DNA of 38,506 nucleotides, from the IMG/VR virus record IMGVR_UViG_3300049255_000549, positions 1-38,506 of that record; one strand, given 5' to 3'. This document shows, one piece after another, positions 37,388-38,506 of the stretch. Made by a program: the position numbers and the translations under genes. The notes under the pieces were generated by a model. The model made no database searches, had not been told where the DNA came from, and saw only the letters and a list, made by a program, of their open reading frames with translations. This stretch comes from a virus. The stretch's first letter is position 1; the number at the start of each line of letters is the position of its first letter.

Positions 37388-38506
37388 GTGCATCGCATCG
37401 ACACCCCCGGCAATGTGGGCGGCCTGTTCGTCCCGCCGAACCCGCTCACCGGCCAGCAACCGGTGGTGATCGGCTCAGCCTGGCTGAATGACCTCCAAGA
37501 GAACATCATGGCGGTGCTGGCGGCGGGCGCCATTGCGCCTGTGAAAGGGACCTATACCCAGCTCCGCGACGCCATCCTGGCTATGATCACGGGCGACTTT
37601 CCGGGCTTCGTCTCCAGCTTCAACACCCGCTCTGGCGCGGTGCTTCTTTTGGCCGCCGATGTCGAGGCCGCCCTGGGATTCACCCCGGTCAATAAGGCCG
37701 GCGACACGATCACCGGCGACGTCAACATCGAGGGCAAACTACAGGCCTTCACGGCCTCAGGGGACCACGGGATCCGGATCCTGGCGCCGGCCGACGAGAG
37801 CGCCGCCATCGTCCAATTCACCGACAACACCGGCGCGGTCCAATGGGGCGTCCTCTCGGCCACCGCCGCCGGACAGCCGCTAGAGATGAACGGCCACCCT
37901 CTGGCGACTTTGGATAGCCCGGCTTTCACCGGCGATCCCACAGCTCCCACGCCGTTACCCGGCACGTCCACGACGCAGATCGCCACCACTGCCTTTGTGG
38001 AAGCCGCTGTTCAGGTCGCGATGCCTTCCGGCGCGGTCATGCCCTTCGCCATGGCGGCGACGCCGGCCGGCTGGCTGGCCTGCGATGGCTCAGCGGTCTC
38101 CAGGGCGACCTATGCCGCGCTCTTCGCGGCGGTGGGGACTGTCTGGGGGGTTGGCGACGGCGTCACGACATTCAACCTTCCGGATCTACGCGGCGAGTTC
38201 GTGCGCGGCCTCGACAACGGCCGAGGCGTCGATGCCGGGCGCGCCCTCGGCACGACCCAAGCCGGTCAGGTCCAGGCGCACCACCACCTCGGCTACGGCG
38301 ATGGCAATGTGGGCGCGACTTGGGGAACGGCCGGCGGATCGAATGTCCTGGGCGCCAGCGGGTCGGACACCGATCAGACCGCCAGTCTCACCTCCGACGG
38401 CCAGAGCCCTGACGGAATCACTGGCGGTGCGGTCAATAATCCTGGCGTCGTGGGCGGTGAGACGCGCCCGACCAACGTCGCCCTGCACTACTGCATCAAG
38501 ACCTAA
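37388..38506 (+). CDS. Tail fibre protein with collar domain
   Basis: 372 residues, GTG start with GAGGAG upstream. Order: an N-terminal baseplate-attachment segment (LFVPPNPLTGQQPVVIGSAWLNDLQENIM), a middle fibre part with the frequent TTAFVEAAV motif, then a phage tail collar domain (GAVMPFAMAATPAGWLACDGSAV, VTTFNLPDLRGEFVRG) and the end TRPTNVALHYCIKT. It binds the host surface. It is full length; the TAA is the last codon of the window. No second fibre, assembly chaperone or invertase is visible, but these may lie beyond the edge. Confidence 0.92.
   Translation: MHRIDTPGNVGGLFVPPNPLTGQQPVVIGSAWLNDLQENIMAVLAAGAIAPVKGTYTQLRDAILAMITGDFPGFVSSFNTRSGAVLLLAADVEAALGFTPVNKAGDTITGDVNIEGKLQAFTASGDHGIRILAPADESAAIVQFTDNTGAVQWGVLSATAAGQPLEMNGHPLATLDSPAFTGDPTAPTPLPGTSTTQIATTAFVEAAVQVAMPSGAVMPFAMAATPAGWLACDGSAVSRATYAALFAAVGTVWGVGDGVTTFNLPDLRGEFVRGLDNGRGVDAGRALGTTQAGQVQAHHHLGYGDGNVGATWGTAGGSNVLGASGSDTDQTASLTSDGQSPDGITGGAVNNPGVVGGETRPTNVALHYCIKT

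Noticed and set aside
1-38506. tRNA genes, rRNA, CRISPR arrays, toxin-antitoxin pairs or restriction systems
   Set aside because: None seen by eye. Repeated GCC/GGC tracts reflect Ala-rich coding and GC bias, not arrays.
37388-38506. Invertible fibre segment like the Mu G region
   Set aside because: No second fibre copy, inverted repeats or invertase gene is visible before the window ends.

Overview
The window is almost entirely one Mu-like (transposable, contractile-tailed) prophage. The DNA is GC-rich, roughly two thirds G+C by eye. The host is probably an alphaproteobacterium, plausibly from the Caulobacter/Brevundimonas/Phenylobacterium group. The best host clue is a phage-borne GcrA-family regulator, a family essentially restricted to Alphaproteobacteria. 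Gene order follows Mu closely: repressor and Ner, then MuA and MuB, GemA and Mor, lysis, small and large terminase, portal, head morphogenesis (F), protease/scaffold (I/Z), major head protein (T), gp36-38, sheath, tube, tail chaperones, tape measure, N, P, gp45-48 and tail fibre. Names such as muA or gemA are by family resemblance read by eye; no search was run.

Layout. (1) 1-1943, minus strand: an IS1595-type transposase followed, with overlapping stop and start codons, by a small basic protein and a PAPS-reductase-like PP-loop protein. This looks like a transposon with passenger genes whose far end lies beyond position 1. (2) 1948-3225, minus strand: a possible lipoprotein and the phage repressor, whose C-terminal LexA-like domain seems to lack its catalytic Ser and Lys. 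(3) 3224-12819, plus strand: the early region. It holds Ner, a ParB-like protein, many small coupled genes, MuA, MuB, a DUF3164 protein, and then a GcrA-like protein and a lone DnaA domain IV, GemA and a Mor-type activator. (4) 12820-23293: the lysis and packaging operon. It starts at a late-promoter-like palindrome and ends at an intrinsic terminator. It includes an accessory cassette (18720-21553) between portal and F, and an F protein with a C-terminal toxin-like domain. (5) 23331-38506: the head and tail operon. It starts at a second copy of the same palindrome element and runs to a collar-domain tail fibre ending at the window edge.

How it fits together. The repressor and Ner would control the early operon. 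MuA and MuB would drive replicative transposition. The Mor-type protein at the end of the early operon is the obvious candidate to activate the two late operons through the shared palindrome, at the positions of Mu Plys and PI. Tail assembly carries a clear -1 frameshift cassette, and gene I carries a nested scaffold start. The prophage looks complete from repressor to fibre, with no broken essential gene seen. Its two termini, a fibre-assembly gene, an invertase and a mom-like gene are not visible.

Leads most worth following: the paired GcrA-like and DnaA-like proteins, which could couple the phage to the host cell cycle; the duplicated late-promoter element; the secreted beta-helix cassette in the head module; the toxin-tailed F protein followed by an orphan gene; the 27-bp palindrome inside the ParB-like gene; and the apparently non-cleavable repressor.
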